A DNA stretch of 64,000 nucleotides from Platynereis dumerilii. Lineage: Eukaryota > Annelida > Polychaeta > Phyllodocida > Nereididae. A program made the translations under genes and the position numbers. Shown piece by piece: positions 1 through 12,774 of the stretch. How positions within the stretch are numbered: position 1 is the stretch's first letter; the number at the start of each line of letters is the position of its first letter. Location: assembly GCA_026936325.1 (NCBI GenBank), contig JAPTHN010000004.1:44905289-44969288 (forward strand), read 5' to 3'. Under the pieces are notes generated by a model. It was not told the origin of the DNA. It saw nothing but the letters and a program-made list of their open reading frames with translations, and made no database searches.

Positions 1-514
1 ACTAAGTAGACATGGTAAAAAAAGTGTACAGGATATGGGAAGGGGAAATTTGAAGTATAAACTGATTACACTAAATTATTACCACAATCAAATTTGTCTG
101 CAGGTAAAATTAGGTTAGCCCATCCTTTATGCCTCACCAATAAAATTGTATTTATATTCATATGCTCAAGAAACTTTTTGTCACAAAGTTGTCAATTTTT
201 TTGAAAATGAAGATATCTATAGGCCTATATATCATTTATTATCAAGTGTGTATTGTCTTTGTTTGGCCCAATGATTAAATTGTTCAGCAATATGATTCAG
301 GTCAACCTAATGATTTTTTATAGGGAGAATGAGTATGAGAAATATTTATTTGATTTTTATTTATTTATTATTCTCATTTGTGGGACTGTATACAAATAAG
401 GCTCTGGATGGTGCCCCTTTGTCCCTTTGTCATTTTACATCTGAAATATATTTGAATATCATATGGTAAGCCAAAATACTCGCTGCTCATTGGTCGACAG
501 CCGTGCAATATTAT
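1..514. other. AT-rich intergenic DNA
   Basis: No gene or repeat family recognised. It contains one TAGGCCTA octamer at 220-227. Confidence 0.6.
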
Positions 515-655
515 ACAATTATGGACTTCGGTTGAGGTCAATATCAGGTTTTACGGACCTGACCGGTGATATTCACCTTGGCCGAAGGCCGAGGTGAATA
601 TCACTAGGTCAGGTCCGTAAAACCGGATATTGACCGAAACTGAAGTCCACAATTG
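515..655. repeat. Near-perfect palindrome, MITE-like
   Basis: Two arms of about 70 bp are inverted copies around a centre near 585 (TTGGCCGAAGGCCGA). The left arm starts ACAATTATGGACTTC and the right arm ends GAAGTCCACAATTGT. There is almost no loop, so a single strand would fold into a long hairpin. It is probably a fold-back MITE or one end of a larger element that continues into the T-rich tract to its right. No superfamily assigned. Confidence 0.75.
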
Positions 656-875
656 TTTTGTTCCATGATAATTTGTTTTGGGGAAAAAACTTTTTTTTTT
701 TCAGAAAAAATGTTTTTTTGTGGAAATTTTCTTTTTTCTGAATTTTTTTTTTTTTTTTTTAGGAAAATTTTTTTTTTTTTTTCGGAAATTTTTTTTTTTT
801 TCGGAAAATTTTTTTTTTCCGGAAATTTTTTTTTTTTTTCGGAAAATTTTTTTTTTTGGAAATTTTTTCCCGGGG
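656..875. repeat. T-rich low-complexity tract with CGGAAA spacers
   Basis: Runs of 8 to 14 T alternate with CGGAAA or GGAAA. The open frames across it on both strands are Phe/Lys-rich artefacts. The reverse-complement pattern recurs at 5,872-6,030. Confidence 0.85.
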
Positions 876-933
876 AGGTCAATAACAAATGTTATATTCA
901 CTGATCAGTGAATAACACTTTTGTTATTGACCT
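876..933. repeat. Short palindrome flanking the T-rich tract
   Basis: Arms of 29 bp (AGGTCAATAACAAATG and its inverse) meet at GATC. The arm begins with the same GGTCAATA word found in the 515-655 palindrome, so both may belong to one composite element. Confidence 0.7.
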
Positions 934-3089
934 GCCTGTCACACACCACTGCACACAGGTGAACATCACATTATGCAGGTGGGTTGTTGGCCAATCAGGG
1001 GGCTTGTTACATAGGGATCATGGAACAATCTACGATATTGCACGCATGTTATTGCACGCTCATAATATTGGTGTATCTTGTATTACATAAACAGTGTGCA
1101 GGTCATATTTTTTTCAAAAAGACAATATTTGGTTTTGCCTGGAATCATGGTGTTTTCTCATTTGTGAATATTTCTGCTTAAAGATAAATAGATTTATGGT
1201 TAATGAACTGCTTGATTTGAAAAAAAAAATGGAATAAATTAATTGAAATTCAATTGAGTGCCTAAACTGAAGAGTAAGAAAGGTGTGAATTTTTCTAAAA
1301 ATTATACAATTTTGAATTAAAAAATCATTGAAATGAATAGCTTGAAATAAGATCACTATTCATCACTTATTTATATCTGTGTAGTGTTGTAACTAGTTAT
1401 TACATTGTATGAGTCAAATTCCAACAATGCAACGTGTGTAGGCCTATGATCTCAATTAAAATCATTTGATACAATATTGATCTATTTGAGTGCAACCAAT
1501 TGAGCTATTTTTAGACCATTCTTCATACAAAAGACAATGCTAAAGTTTATAAAGATCAATTCAGCCTATCAACAAATCTCCCATATTTGTCTTAAATCAA
1601 GTTAGAACAATGAAAATTTTTGGATAAGTTACAAATTCCTAAAATCACAATCTTATTAGATTAATATGCAGAGTACACAGATTATGACAGACTGTTTATT
1701 AATTATATATAGTAATTAAAATCAACTTACCGTTTCAAATCCAGTAACTTGGCATATCAACTTTGACCATGTTCTCATGACGAAGTGAAAGACCCACCTA
1801 AATCAGGTCAAATACTGATAATTTGAAGCAGTCCAATGGTCCAAAATGCATGAAGTCACCAGGCAAAGGTTGATAAGTAATTTTATGTACAAAGTACCAA
1901 CAGTAGATAACAGTAGATACCATGATATTATATCAATATGACTTAAAGACTGATATTATGCAATATTGATAAAAAGAATGTTCCATGGCAATTACAGAAG
2001 TGCTTCACTTATAGAGAAGGAAGAAAAACAAATCATATTTACTTATCGAAGAATCTTAAAGACTTTGGAAACCTTATCATACAAAGAGGAAACAGTGGAT
2101 TATTTAGGGGGAGGCATTGGGCACCGATCAGGCATAACATTATGTCAAAAATTTGAAAAATCACGGTCAATTAAAAAAAAACATTGACCATGTGTCTGAA
2201 ATCCATTCAACACATTGGATAATGATTGTTTCTTGTCAGTACAAAAGTGTTTCTGAGCTCATCTCAAGGTGGCTGAAAGTACAGAACTTTTATGAGAATG
2301 AGAACTCGGTTTGAAGAAATCTCTAGACTTGCAGCCACGCTGTGGTAATTTTCGGAACTAGCCTGAAAAATCCCACGATTTTTAACACTTCTTGATAACA
2401 GGAATTGATTTAAGTCTTCCTATTTTGTATTAATTATTACAGATCTCGTATTAGTGTGCCATGTTCTTTTCAACTGCCACAGTGCTCTTGTGATGTCAGT
2501 ATCAGCATAATAATTTCACAGTTGTTATATTCGCAGTTTCAGCTATGTCACTTGGAACCCACACTGATCACACCATTAAAAATCCACAATAAGCTGTTAG
2601 ATTTTTGCTCAATGTTTAATGTTTTGAGTATATCCAAAAGTTACTAATTCAAACTAATGCATGGATGTTGTGACTATTGTTGTGTATTTATCTGCTATCA
2701 GTTTTAGCACTTTTACCACAAAACTAATTCATTCAATCACACATTCACTTGTTGGTCTGAGAGGTAATCATGTTCTGCTCTGTCTTTACAAAAATAATAT
2801 ACTCAGGGACCCTTCAGAATTTAAGACCTGAGTGGGAGGGGGGGTGCTGGAGTTTTGCGTGAGAGCATACTTATCACTGATTTCCAATAATGTTTATTTG
2901 ATGATCGACCCAAATTTTAAACCTCCTTGTCTGGCCTTTCCCAAATTTTTGGGGAGCAACTACCTCCCTTCCCTCCCCCATTTCCTGTCCTCTGGTATGC
3001 CCATGCAACAAAACCAAGTTCACTTCCAAATAATCTCTCCACCATCTCAGCTCTCTGTCAGTATCTAAATTCCGCAGTAATGCCATGCT
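934..3089. other. Intergenic DNA, no gene recognised
   Basis: AT-rich single-copy-looking DNA. Open frames are short and show no recognisable protein family. One TAGGCCTA at 1,439-1,446. Confidence 0.5.
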
Positions 3090-3155
3090 GTGGTGTCAAA
3101 CCATGGACCTCAAAATTACAAGGATACCATTAAACCACTCAGCCAGCGAGACACA
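3090..3155 (-). mobile_element. tRNA-derived SINE head (probable)
   Basis: On the minus strand an A-box-like GGCTGAGTGGTTTAATGG is followed about 30 bases later by a B-box-like GGTTTGACACC, the order and spacing of an internal RNA polymerase III promoter. No clean cloverleaf is visible, so this looks like the tRNA-related head of a SINE rather than a tRNA gene. The body probably runs to lower coordinates and its 3' end is not defined. Confidence 0.5.
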
Positions 3156-5354
3156 TGGCATTGCATGGGGAAAAAAAATCTTCACACCAATGTGTATCAT
3201 AACATTGTGGAATCTTTAAAGTTACCCCGAATGATAGGTCAGGTTTCAAAAAAAAGTTTGGCTAATTTTAATATTTTATTGTGTAACGTGGCCATACTGA
3301 TCAGTGTGCAAATTTTCTTTGCATTTGGAATCGTTTTTCTGGCTGAAATGACCCTACAGATGTCCTTAATGACCCCTAGATTTATTTCGGGTACTCACGG
3401 AAAAAAAATCCCGTCTTCAGTGCTTTCTACATTGTGACGTCATCAGCATTGTAAGAAATTGTTAACTTATAGCTATATATTTATAACAATGGTCATTGTG
3501 ACGTCATCCATAATGGATGTCCTGGAGGTGGGAGGCACTATCAAGAAAAAGTAAAAGAAATAACTAAACAATTTATTTAATCAAAGAAATATTAAAACAA
3601 TTAGTAAGAAAATATCATTGATCACAAGTTTATGTTATAATGCACAGGAAATAACCCATATTTAGCAAAAGATTTTATGGTTCTGGGTAACTTTAATCTA
3701 GATTTAAGAGCAAGGCAGGAACTGGAAGCACATTTACAGGAGATCGCATTGCAGTTGACTTGCGAACTTGCAAATCAAGATATTTGGCTTGTACGTGACG
3801 TATGGTAGAAAATCACTCATTTGTAACTGATATCCATTCAGTTCTGTGTCCATCAGAAAGCAGTGAATTAAAAACATATCCTGTCAGTTTCTCTACTTTC
3901 CGCAAACCTAAACATACTATTGCAAGTCTCTGTCATAATCCCCTGTCAAATGATTCACAGCCACTTTCCAGGCTCGTACAAGTAAATTTTTTTTTTCTTG
4001 CTACAGACATTTACATGTGTCCAATGGCCAACTGAATTTATTGGACTGAGCAAATTCATGGATTTTACAGATGTGTCTACTCCAACCAATGTGCTAGATG
4101 ATGACAGAAGACAACAGGGATCACAATTCATGGAACATGGCGGGTACTGTGCAAAAATTGTTAAACCCGTGCAAAAGATCATATATTTGAATTGCAAGAG
4201 GCCTTTTTTATTACATAATTTTCTCATTACAGATCCTTTTAAAAAGTCTCTTACACGACAGGACAGCCTAGCCCAATCTGCAAACATGACAGGTTCATTT
4301 AAATTATATTGGTGAATTATCCATGTCGCAGACAACAAAAATCATCTGAACTCAGATTGGCATTCTTCCAGAGAAATTACAAGTACAGTTTCTTGCTCTT
4401 ATTTTTGCAACAATATGGTGGGGATTAATGTTTTTGAAATATTTTTGCTACATATAAAACTTACATACATGTGTAATTTTACAGTGAGGAAGACCGGGCC
4501 TATTATTTGAAGCACCAATTTTTCGACGAATTCTACTGAGCTCATGGTAGTAGATATAGCATATAGGTACACAATTTTGGCAAGTGCCAGCATACCATGG
4601 AACAACTTTGTCTGAAGTAAATGTAATGACAAGTTCGCACCATGGGCAGTTTTACAGTATTTGGAATCAAAGTGTCTCATGGGGGGGGGGGGGTCAAAAT
4701 AAAGTTTTGTAGATGAGGATTTCCTTTGTACTATCATGAATCATAAAATTAACATATTACTGATTTGTAAATCAACAAGAACAGAAGTGATTTGTTTGTC
4801 TATCACCAAATCACCACTCTTTAAAGTATGCAAAGTTTGCGAGAAAAAGATTCCACGTGAATACAATTTGAACCATTTTTTTTAATGGAAAAAATAGCCA
4901 TCTGATTGTATTGAACCATCAAAACCAATAAAAAAGTAAAATTTTTTTATTAAATGTGGCAAAACTTCTTTTTTTTTTCACTATTTTCATGACGAATTAA
5001 GGAAATTTCACTTGTCATATCCTGAACGTCTCTGTTTTACAGTGTTTAGTAAGGTTTTAGACTCAATAGGCCCATCACTGCCAAGGAATATAATCCCTAG
5101 GTTTCCTACAAACTTTTGTTGCTGTACGATTGAAAGTTATTGGATTTGCCTTGTGTCAAAGATAATGTTCAAGAGAGAATAATCTCTGAAAATCACCCAA
5201 AATCACAGGCTCAGAAAAAAATTTACTTTGAGACCCCTACAGAAAAAATGCTGCGTGGCTTCTTTATTTTTGAATTAGGCCTTAATTGCTCCATTCAGTT
5301 ATTCGCAAAAAACTGCAGTTATATTGATATTTTACATAAAACAACTAACTTATA
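3156..5354. other. Intergenic DNA, no gene recognised
   Basis: No gene recognised. A G homopolymer of about 13 bases sits at 4,681-4,693. Short frames on both strands have no family resemblance. Confidence 0.5.
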
Positions 5355-5399
5355 TGAGCGAAGCGAACGGCTGCCGAAGGCAGCCGTGAGCGTAGCTCA
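5355..5399. repeat. Short perfect-looking hairpin
   Basis: TGAGCGAAGCGAACGGCTGCC is mirrored by GGCAGCCGTGAGCGTAGCTCA with a two- to three-base loop. Too short for a classified element; it may be a relic of a palindromic MITE. Confidence 0.6.
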
Positions 5400-5871
5400 C
5401 TTAGCACAGCAAGCAGACAATGATCAGTTGACAGCACAGTGGACCAAGAAACATTGATGGTCGACAATTTATGTAGGTCAAATAGGTCCAGCAACTGAGC
5501 AATCTGTTGGTTTCGAATCCAATTCAATTAAAAAACATACCTCTTTTGTTCCTCAATATATTGTTACAATATTCCAATTGTTTTGTAGCATACATTATTC
5601 CAGTGTTCGATAATTATTTACGGCAGATGAGCGCCTGCGCGCCGTCCTCAGAACTAGGTCAGACAATTTTTGGCAGAGCCCTCCAGAGGGCACCACGTAT
5701 AGAGTGCTGACTACAGTCCTCCTGGTGGCAGAATCACCAACACTATTGACTGGCTTCAGGAGTGCAGATTGGGCAGTCATGCAGTGCTAACTGCAATTAA
5801 TATACGGGACGGAGCCACCGGCTCACATGTGACTACAACTTGACTACCTTCTTCTTCTTCTTCTGTTTGAT
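5400..5871. other. Intergenic block, richer in CpG from 5,625
   Basis: No gene recognised. The 5,625-5,840 part (CCTGCGCGCCGTCC, then CACCACGTATAGAGTGCTGA) is less AT-rich than its surroundings and may be part of an unclassified repeat. Confidence 0.4.
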
Positions 5872-6030
5872 ATTCCGCCAAAAAAAAAAAATTTCAAAAA
5901 AAAAAAAATTCCGCAAAAAAAAAAAAATTTCCGAAAAAAAAAAAAAAAAAAAAATTCCGATAAAAAAACAAAAATTCCGAAAAAAAAAAAAATTTTCGAA
6001 AAAACAACGAATTTTCCTAAAAAAATAAAA
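5872..6030. repeat. A-rich low-complexity tract with TTCCG spacers
   Basis: Runs of 10 to 20 A alternate with TTTCCG or TTCCG, the reverse complement of the 656-875 pattern. The Lys-rich open frames here are composition artefacts. Confidence 0.85.
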
Positions 6031-6822
6031 TTTTCCCTCATCGTATTATGCTTTGAAGAGCAGGTAGATCTATTTCTTAAGTGCAACTGGACACATACAA
6101 TACAAGATGGTCACTTTGGTCAAGCTGTGAACTGTAACTGCAATCAGCCATCAATGGTACTTATTGGGTCCCAGGCTGTTACTTTCTTTTAAGTTTTATT
6201 AGTACATATTGAATATCTAGAGTGAAAACTTAAAAATCTGAATCTCAACATAATCGCTTCGCGAATCACATGGCCGTGCCATTATCATATTACTCTCAAG
6301 TTTGGTTTCTCATAATAGTGCAATTTGATGATTGGAAAACATATATTGAAATTTTCAATATTTATAAATACCCTTTTTAGACATCCAGAATAAATTATTT
6401 TGAAGGGCTGGAGAGGACATTTTTTGACATTGAGGATTTTAATTTCTAAGAAAATCTATGTAGGCCTACATTGCCTGGATATTTTTTCAACTTGTATTTG
6501 TCACATTCACGTAGAGGCACGCAACTGAGCAACGAAAACACAAATTGTTTGTTTTTCCATGAGGAGAGGACATGTTTTTTGACATCATTATTATTCAAGC
6601 CTCAAATTCCAAAAACCAAGTATAGTTATTGAAATAAATGTTGTTGCTTTACTCTTCAGATATGTCTCCAGCTACAAAATTGAAAACGAACAGTAGACAC
6701 ATCCTTAAATGCTTATTCATCACAGCGTATAAGGCCTAATTAAAAAATAATGAAGCCACGCAGCATTTTTTCTGTAGGGGTCTCAAAATATGAGAATGGC
6801 TGTATGTGACAACTTAATAGTA
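6031..6822. other. Intergenic DNA, nothing recognised
   Basis: AT-rich; one GTAGGCCTAC palindrome at 6,460-6,469. Confidence 0.5.
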
Positions 6823-7309
6823 CAGTGTCGCCTGTAAGTAAGTGAAACGCATGATATTGTGCCATTGCATCAATGTTAAACATCCTTAATCAAAATGCTT
6901 CTGGAAGGACGAATTCTCATCCGATGAGAGGAAAACATTTTGGGTCATAAAGGCCGATATGTGAGGCATGCGGGATAAAAATAGCAGCCAATTTTCTTTG
7001 CTGTAGTTGGAGTTAGGTATGGGTCAAAGTCTTTGATAAGTAAGTGAAACGCAGGCCCAATGTTAAAAGATAGAGAAGGGTGGTTCACTTACTTATCAAA
7101 GACTTTGACCCATACCTAACTCCGACTACAGCGAAGAAAATGGGCTGCTATTTTCATCCCACTTGCCTCACACATCGGCCTTTATGACCCACTTTGTTTC
7201 CCTTTCATCCGATGAAAATTCATGCCTCCACAAGCAGTTAGGCTGAGGATGTTTAGCATTGATGCAATGGCACAATGTCATGCGTTTCACATACTTACAG
7301 GCGGCACTG
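6823..7309. mobile_element. Fold-back MITE, family A, copy 1 (TA-flanked)
   Basis: A 487-bp element begins CAGTGTCGCCTGTAAGTAAG, ends with the inverse GGCGGCACTG, and is flanked by TA on both sides. The two halves are near-complete inverted copies meeting around 7,065, so the whole unit can fold on itself. TA duplication points to the Tc1/mariner group; no transposase frame is present. Related copies lie at 12,775-13,524 and 61,624-62,106. Confidence 0.88.
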
Positions 7310-7311
7310 TA

Positions 7312-9966
7312 CACCATTGCTTTAAGTACATTCTTGTGCAAATTTCCTGAAAATTTCACAACATTCCGGCTCATAGTTATTGAGATAAGAGTCCACTTAC
7401 ATTGAAAAACAAGCATTTTTGCACTAAAAAAACGTGACATAACATTTTTGACCACTTGAATTCTTTCAGTTTTACAAATTTGTACATATTCTAAGAAAAT
7501 TTCCCAACACTTTTTGGAATCTCTACATCCTCAGGCTTCATCAATCCATCAAATCGAGTACTTTTATTTGCCTGTGTTGACATTATTGAGCTATTTGTAC
7601 TCATAGGTTGACTTCCAAAAATTAAGTCAAATTTGATGCTTACTGATCTGGGATGCTCTATAGTTTCCCTTTGAAATGTCAGTTGAATCTTTTGACCTCT
7701 GAGACCTAGTCTTATATCTGCCTACACATTTTGGAGCTTCTTATGGTTGGGGAAAATTTATTTCACTGCAAAATTGAGATGAATAGCAGGGTAGGTGAAT
7801 CCGTCGCAAGCGTAACGCCCAGAATACTTTGTAGTGCCACAGAGCAATAAAAGCTCCGTTTTAAATCTGGTTTGGCTTTTAATATTGCCAAATCTGTGTA
7901 GTTTTAAGAGACAATCAAGTAATCCAGGTCCGCAGCTGGTTTCTGGTGGTAAAATACAAAGATTGCTTAAATGAGGCTTTGGAAAATATTGATCATATTT
8001 TCATGGTTTTCTTGTAAGGAGTAAAGCAATCATTCTAATATTACTTGTACTGATACTCAACACAATATTTCAGTAGTTGGAGTATTTTCAATGTTTAATT
8101 ATCAAAATGTTGCTCTTTGTGAAGCTTTCTTCAATATTTGAGGCCAATTTGTTGAAAAATGCAATAATCAATACAAATTTCACTTTAATTTTGTAATTAC
8201 TCTTATGCTTCATCCAGTTATTACTGATAATGCATATAAGATCGATTTGGGTCAAAACCAGAACACTTTTTTTACTTTTGTGTCATGCCATTACCCAAAA
8301 ATGGCTTTTTGTCTTGAAAAATAGGCTAAAAAACACGCTTCTATCATCGTTTGCTCTGTTCATATTCACTTTGGTGGCACTTATTTGGTACCGAATCGAA
8401 GCCTACATACAGACGCATAACACAGGACAGGTGAAATCATTTTAGAGGCAAATATGTACATCTGGGGAGAAAATATGTAAGTTTATTTTTTAAGATTGCA
8501 ACAAAATTTTTAAAAATACTGTTTTCCTCATAAAATATTTGGTGAATTTGGATGAAAACAGCCGTGGACACTTAAGAGTATATGAGTTTTGTCTGCCAGT
8601 AAAAAAATTCGATTTAATTTGAAGATAAGTTACCAGTTAGTCTACTTTTCTTTCACGGCCATGGAAATAAAAATAAATAAAATTTGGTAATATTCGGCTT
8701 TTATCAGTTATTTCCACAAACCACAGCAAAATGGTAAATGGAGTTTCTAGAACTTAGACATGTTTGTTACAATATTATGTGGTCATTTGAAACATATATA
8801 CATTTTAAAATTTTGAGGGTCATGTCACACTTTGGCTTCATTATTTTTGAACTAGGCCTTAAAGTAACAAATTGTCTCTCAAAGACAAAATATTTGAAGC
8901 ATACCATTTTTTACATTTTAGTAGACAACTCATTTTGTATATAACTTATTTGCATGAAACCTGTTGTAATTTACATCCAAGACATAGGTCCAGAGAGGCA
9001 TCATCAACATGAATTACAACTGCCTGCATTTATTATTGTGTGTTGCCATAAAATTAGCAAAACTGCCCGTGAGACACAAAAATGAGCAAAAATTGGTCCT
9101 AAATCGCTTACTGCTTCAAAACTTAATATGGTATGAGGATTAAATTTGGCACACATATATTTCAATGTAGTACAAGACTGCCATCACAACAAAGTTCTTT
9201 GTACCTATCATACCTTTCTCGTAATATTTGCCGAAATATGAAAAAGTCAGCCAAGTGCAAATACCGTAAGAGACCGAGTGTTTCAACTAACTGCAGGGCT
9301 GGGGTTAATTGAAACACCACATGGGGTTAATTGAATCACAGATAATAAACATGTAAAAATCATATATTTACTGATGATTCATTGATCAATCTTTCTTCTA
9401 TAAACATTTAATACTACCACGACTGATTCCTTAAAAGCAGTTAGGTTAAAACTTTTAAGAGTTATGTTTATCAGAATTTAGTACAATCCAAACTTGCAAG
9501 AAAATTGCGAATTTTTTAAAATAATAAGTACTGTTAATGATGAATGAAAAGTGATAAAATTATTCAAACAGTGGTGTTAATAGAGAAGAAAGAGCTTTTT
9601 GTTAGAGAAGTGGTTTCTTAATTGGATGCTTCCTCTTTCCTGCAACTGTGACAGTTTATAACAATGTCAGCAAATGGCTAATGTAAATTGATAAATGGAA
9701 GTTATTGAAATGACCAGTGTATGTCAGTGTCTCCTTTTCTACTTTCAGAGGATAATATTTCAGAGTTGCCTGAAGAATATAAAATTCATGGGCTAGGCTA
9801 CTGTCACTACTGTTCAACATTTTTGTTCAGCAAATAAGACTACTTGGGATTTTTCAGCGGCACCCATCCCATTTCCTTTTTTAGGAAATACGTTATTTCA
9901 TCAAAAAAGAAAAGAAAAAAAAAAAGACCATCAAAACTTCATAAAAAAAAAAAAAAGCAAATATGA
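7312..9966. other. Intergenic DNA, no gene recognised
   Basis: AT-rich DNA without a recognisable gene or repeat family. A-rich runs occur at about 9,898-9,960. Confidence 0.5.
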
Positions 9967-10210
9967 TGTTCTTTGTCATTTTTTCATTTACACGAGAAGC
10001 TCTCGATGTTAATTGTTAGAAAATTAGAAATATCTATCTTCATCTTGTTCTAAATAAATGCTATTAACTAGCCCATGTAAGAAGAAATAAACCAACTATA
10101 TGGGCCTAAATGTTAAATAGAGTGAGTTATAGAGTGCAAACATATATATCTGAGCCACACACCTCATTTTATTTTAGGCATGTAGAGATATTGAACAAAT
10201 TAAGTGTTGC
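9967..10210 (+). repeat. Diverged dispersed repeat, copy 1
   Basis: This stretch matches 12,163-12,405 in the same orientation, most clearly in the shared words TTAAATAGAGTGAG, GCAAACATATAT and GGCATGTAGAGATATTGAA (CCATGTAGAGAGATATTGAA in the second copy). No coding potential is seen; an old non-autonomous element or local duplication. Confidence 0.65.
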
Positions 10211-10717
10211 AAATCAAGGTAGGTGATGTCTGATATAAATTTTAACATTAATGTAATTGTGGTTATTTATTTATTTTACATATTTAGTGGAATATCTAAA
10301 ACATCATCGTCAAGGATGACATGTCACAGTAAAAAGTGAACTACATTGCTGACATACTTCTCAGATTTTTGAACTGTGAAGTTTCTATTCCTTTTATAGT
10401 AAAAGGTGTGTTCTGTTTGATCACAAATGTAACAGGAACCCAACCTTTGCTGTGTAATCATAAATGTGACCTGCTCCACAAAAATGACTCCAATGTCGGC
10501 CTCCTATCATATTTAGTTGTGAAAATTATTTTTTTCTTCTGGAATTAGGCTTTAAAACAATGGCTCACAATATATTTAGTAGGCCTATGTTTTGATACCT
10601 CAATTCTTACCAAACTTGTGGCACCTGAAATCTTCGTCATACAAATCATCATAATTGAGAAAAAAAGCATGCAATGCATGCACCGTGTCATCGAACGATA
10701 AATTGTTAAAGTCACAT

Positions 10718-10817
<100 letters not shown>

Positions 10818-10829
10818 ACTTTAGTAATT

Positions 10830-11400
10830 GGCTGAAGCATAAATCTCAGGTTGTGGTGCGCCCCACTATGTCTCAGGGCGGAAGGGCCAAAGGGAAGAAG
10901 AAGATGCTTCTCAGAAATCTTCTGCTCAGCAAAGAGGAATTTGGACGATTAAAGCTAACTATTTAGAGCAGTGAGACATGAGATTAAAGCCAGGGCATCT
11001 TTGGCAGCAGTGTAAACACTGGGCATCATAACTTTGTGTGGTTCTTGCATCTGTGAAATGCTTTAGGATGACAATGCCATTGATGACGACAAAGGGCCCG
11101 AGGCCCTGCTCTCAGACACAAATAGGCATTTGAATGAGGAAAACATTTTACTCAATGAATTTTTCTAAAAATTGCAAAAAACTTGAGCTTGAACAATAAG
11201 ATCAAGAATGACACCCCATTTGAATTATAAGTTAATATCAATTTCCAAAAATTGGAGGTTTTTCTAAAAAAAGGTCCATTCATGACATTTTGAGGCAGTC
11301 GACTATGATGACAGTCCGGATGATGACAACATTCTGTTTGGAGAACTTATTGACGAGCTACATACAGGAAGATGGCCGGATGCACCATTATTTTTATTTA
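10830..11400 (+). other. Possible coding relic, unrecognised
   Basis: Short stretches look protein-like without forming a gene: a Lys-rich stretch ending GKKKMLLRNLLLSKEEFGRL (to 10,966) and acidic peptides near 11,070-11,170 (DDDKGPEALLSDTNRHLNEE) and 11,300-11,390 (DDSPDDDNILFGELIDEL). Frames, splice sites and family are unclear. They could be exon remnants of a decayed gene or mobile element. Confidence 0.25.
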
Positions 11401-11863
11401 TCTTTTTATTAAACACATTTACGCAGGGTGAATACACCCAGTAATAATGATTTTCAGGTAGACCCTGTTAAAAAACATGAATATTAAGAAGAAATATATA
11501 AATATACATATATATACAAAATGAAAAAGTTAAAAAAAAAGCAAAACATGCAAATAAATTAAGCCGTTAAAATGTGAGGTTTCAAAGCAGCTTTTATACT
11601 GAAGCCATAGACCTAAAGACAAATTTATAATATTTTGGGGGTTTACAAATAGGGGTCGAACTTCCAAAATAAAAGAGTGGGTGCAGTTGTTCTTCAAAAT
11701 TGAATTCCTGACAATATTTTACATCAGATAGACTGAAATTGGAATACATTTTGAGTAAGCTGAGATGTGGTGATTTTGGCAGTAATTCCTGTCCAAGATC
11801 TTAAAGCCTGTCATATTACACACATTCGCTGCTTGAATTAATTTTAAAGCGCAACATCTTATT

Positions 11864-12092
11864 CACAGGCATTACAATCATTTTGAGAAAAGAGCTTGTC
11901 ACTGCATGCACTTATTGAATTTATATACAAGGTTGGCAACTCCTGGTTTGAGAATTCATGCTCTTGCTTGAGACAGCATTACAGCAGGGATTCTCAAACC
12001 AGGAATCTTGAGGGAGTTGCCAACCTTGTATGTGTTGGATACAGGATATGTTTAGCAATGTGAGCTTTTTGTAAGAAATTATAATGCCTGTG
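11864..12092. repeat. Imperfect fold-back element
   Basis: The left arm (CACAGGCATTACAATCA ... ACAAGGTTGGCAACTCCTGG) and right arm (AGTTGCCAACCTTGTATG ... ATAATGCCTGTG) are inverted copies around a centre near 11,975. No TSD seen; MITE-like. Confidence 0.7.
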
Positions 12093-12162
12093 ATCTTATT
12101 TTATTAAAATGAAAGAAAAACAGTTCAGAGTGTCATTATATTAAAAAGGTAAGAATAAGAAT

Positions 12163-12405
12163 GATGTTTTTGTCAATTTTTATTTTCACAAGAAACACTC
12201 AATGTAAATTACTGGACAATGAACAAAAAATCTTCCTTATTTATTTTTGGCAAATTATTCTAAACAAATAGCAAATAAATGCAAAAACAAGTACGGCAAC
12301 AGTATATTTGTTAAATAGAGTGAGCTTTGAGGGCAAACATATATCTCGGTCAGAGAGTTCAATTGATTTTAGCCATGTAGAGAGATATTGAATAGAACAC
12401 AGTGC
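12163..12405 (+). repeat. Diverged dispersed repeat, copy 2
   Basis: Same-orientation partner of 9,967-10,210 with moderate sequence divergence. Confidence 0.65.
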
Positions 12406-12774
12406 AGGTATATCCCAACATCTAAAATAAGCAGAAAGAAACTTTTTTTTTTCAGTAGTTTGTGACAGGCACAGCCAGTTCATATTTCTAGGTTATGTCA
12501 CACCTCATATATTTCTTGTTGTTGAACTGAGAAAGGGGGGGAAGCCATTTGTGCTAATGGGGGAGGGTTATTGAAGCATGTTAATGGCAGTGATTTTAAT
12601 TTTATGCTGCATTCACAACTTTGGTACAGGAATAGAGACGTACATATATAGAAGATAATACAAACAAGCAAACAAAGTAAGTTCTGCATAATTATATCAT
12701 AATTATAATACTTAATAGGTCTGTTTATTGGTAAACAGATATGTCAAAATATAGGAATATTTAATGTCATGATA

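Noticed and set aside
604-911. Phe- and Lys-rich frames on both strands
   Set aside because: They are translations of the T-rich low-complexity tract; the same occurs at 5,840-6,086.
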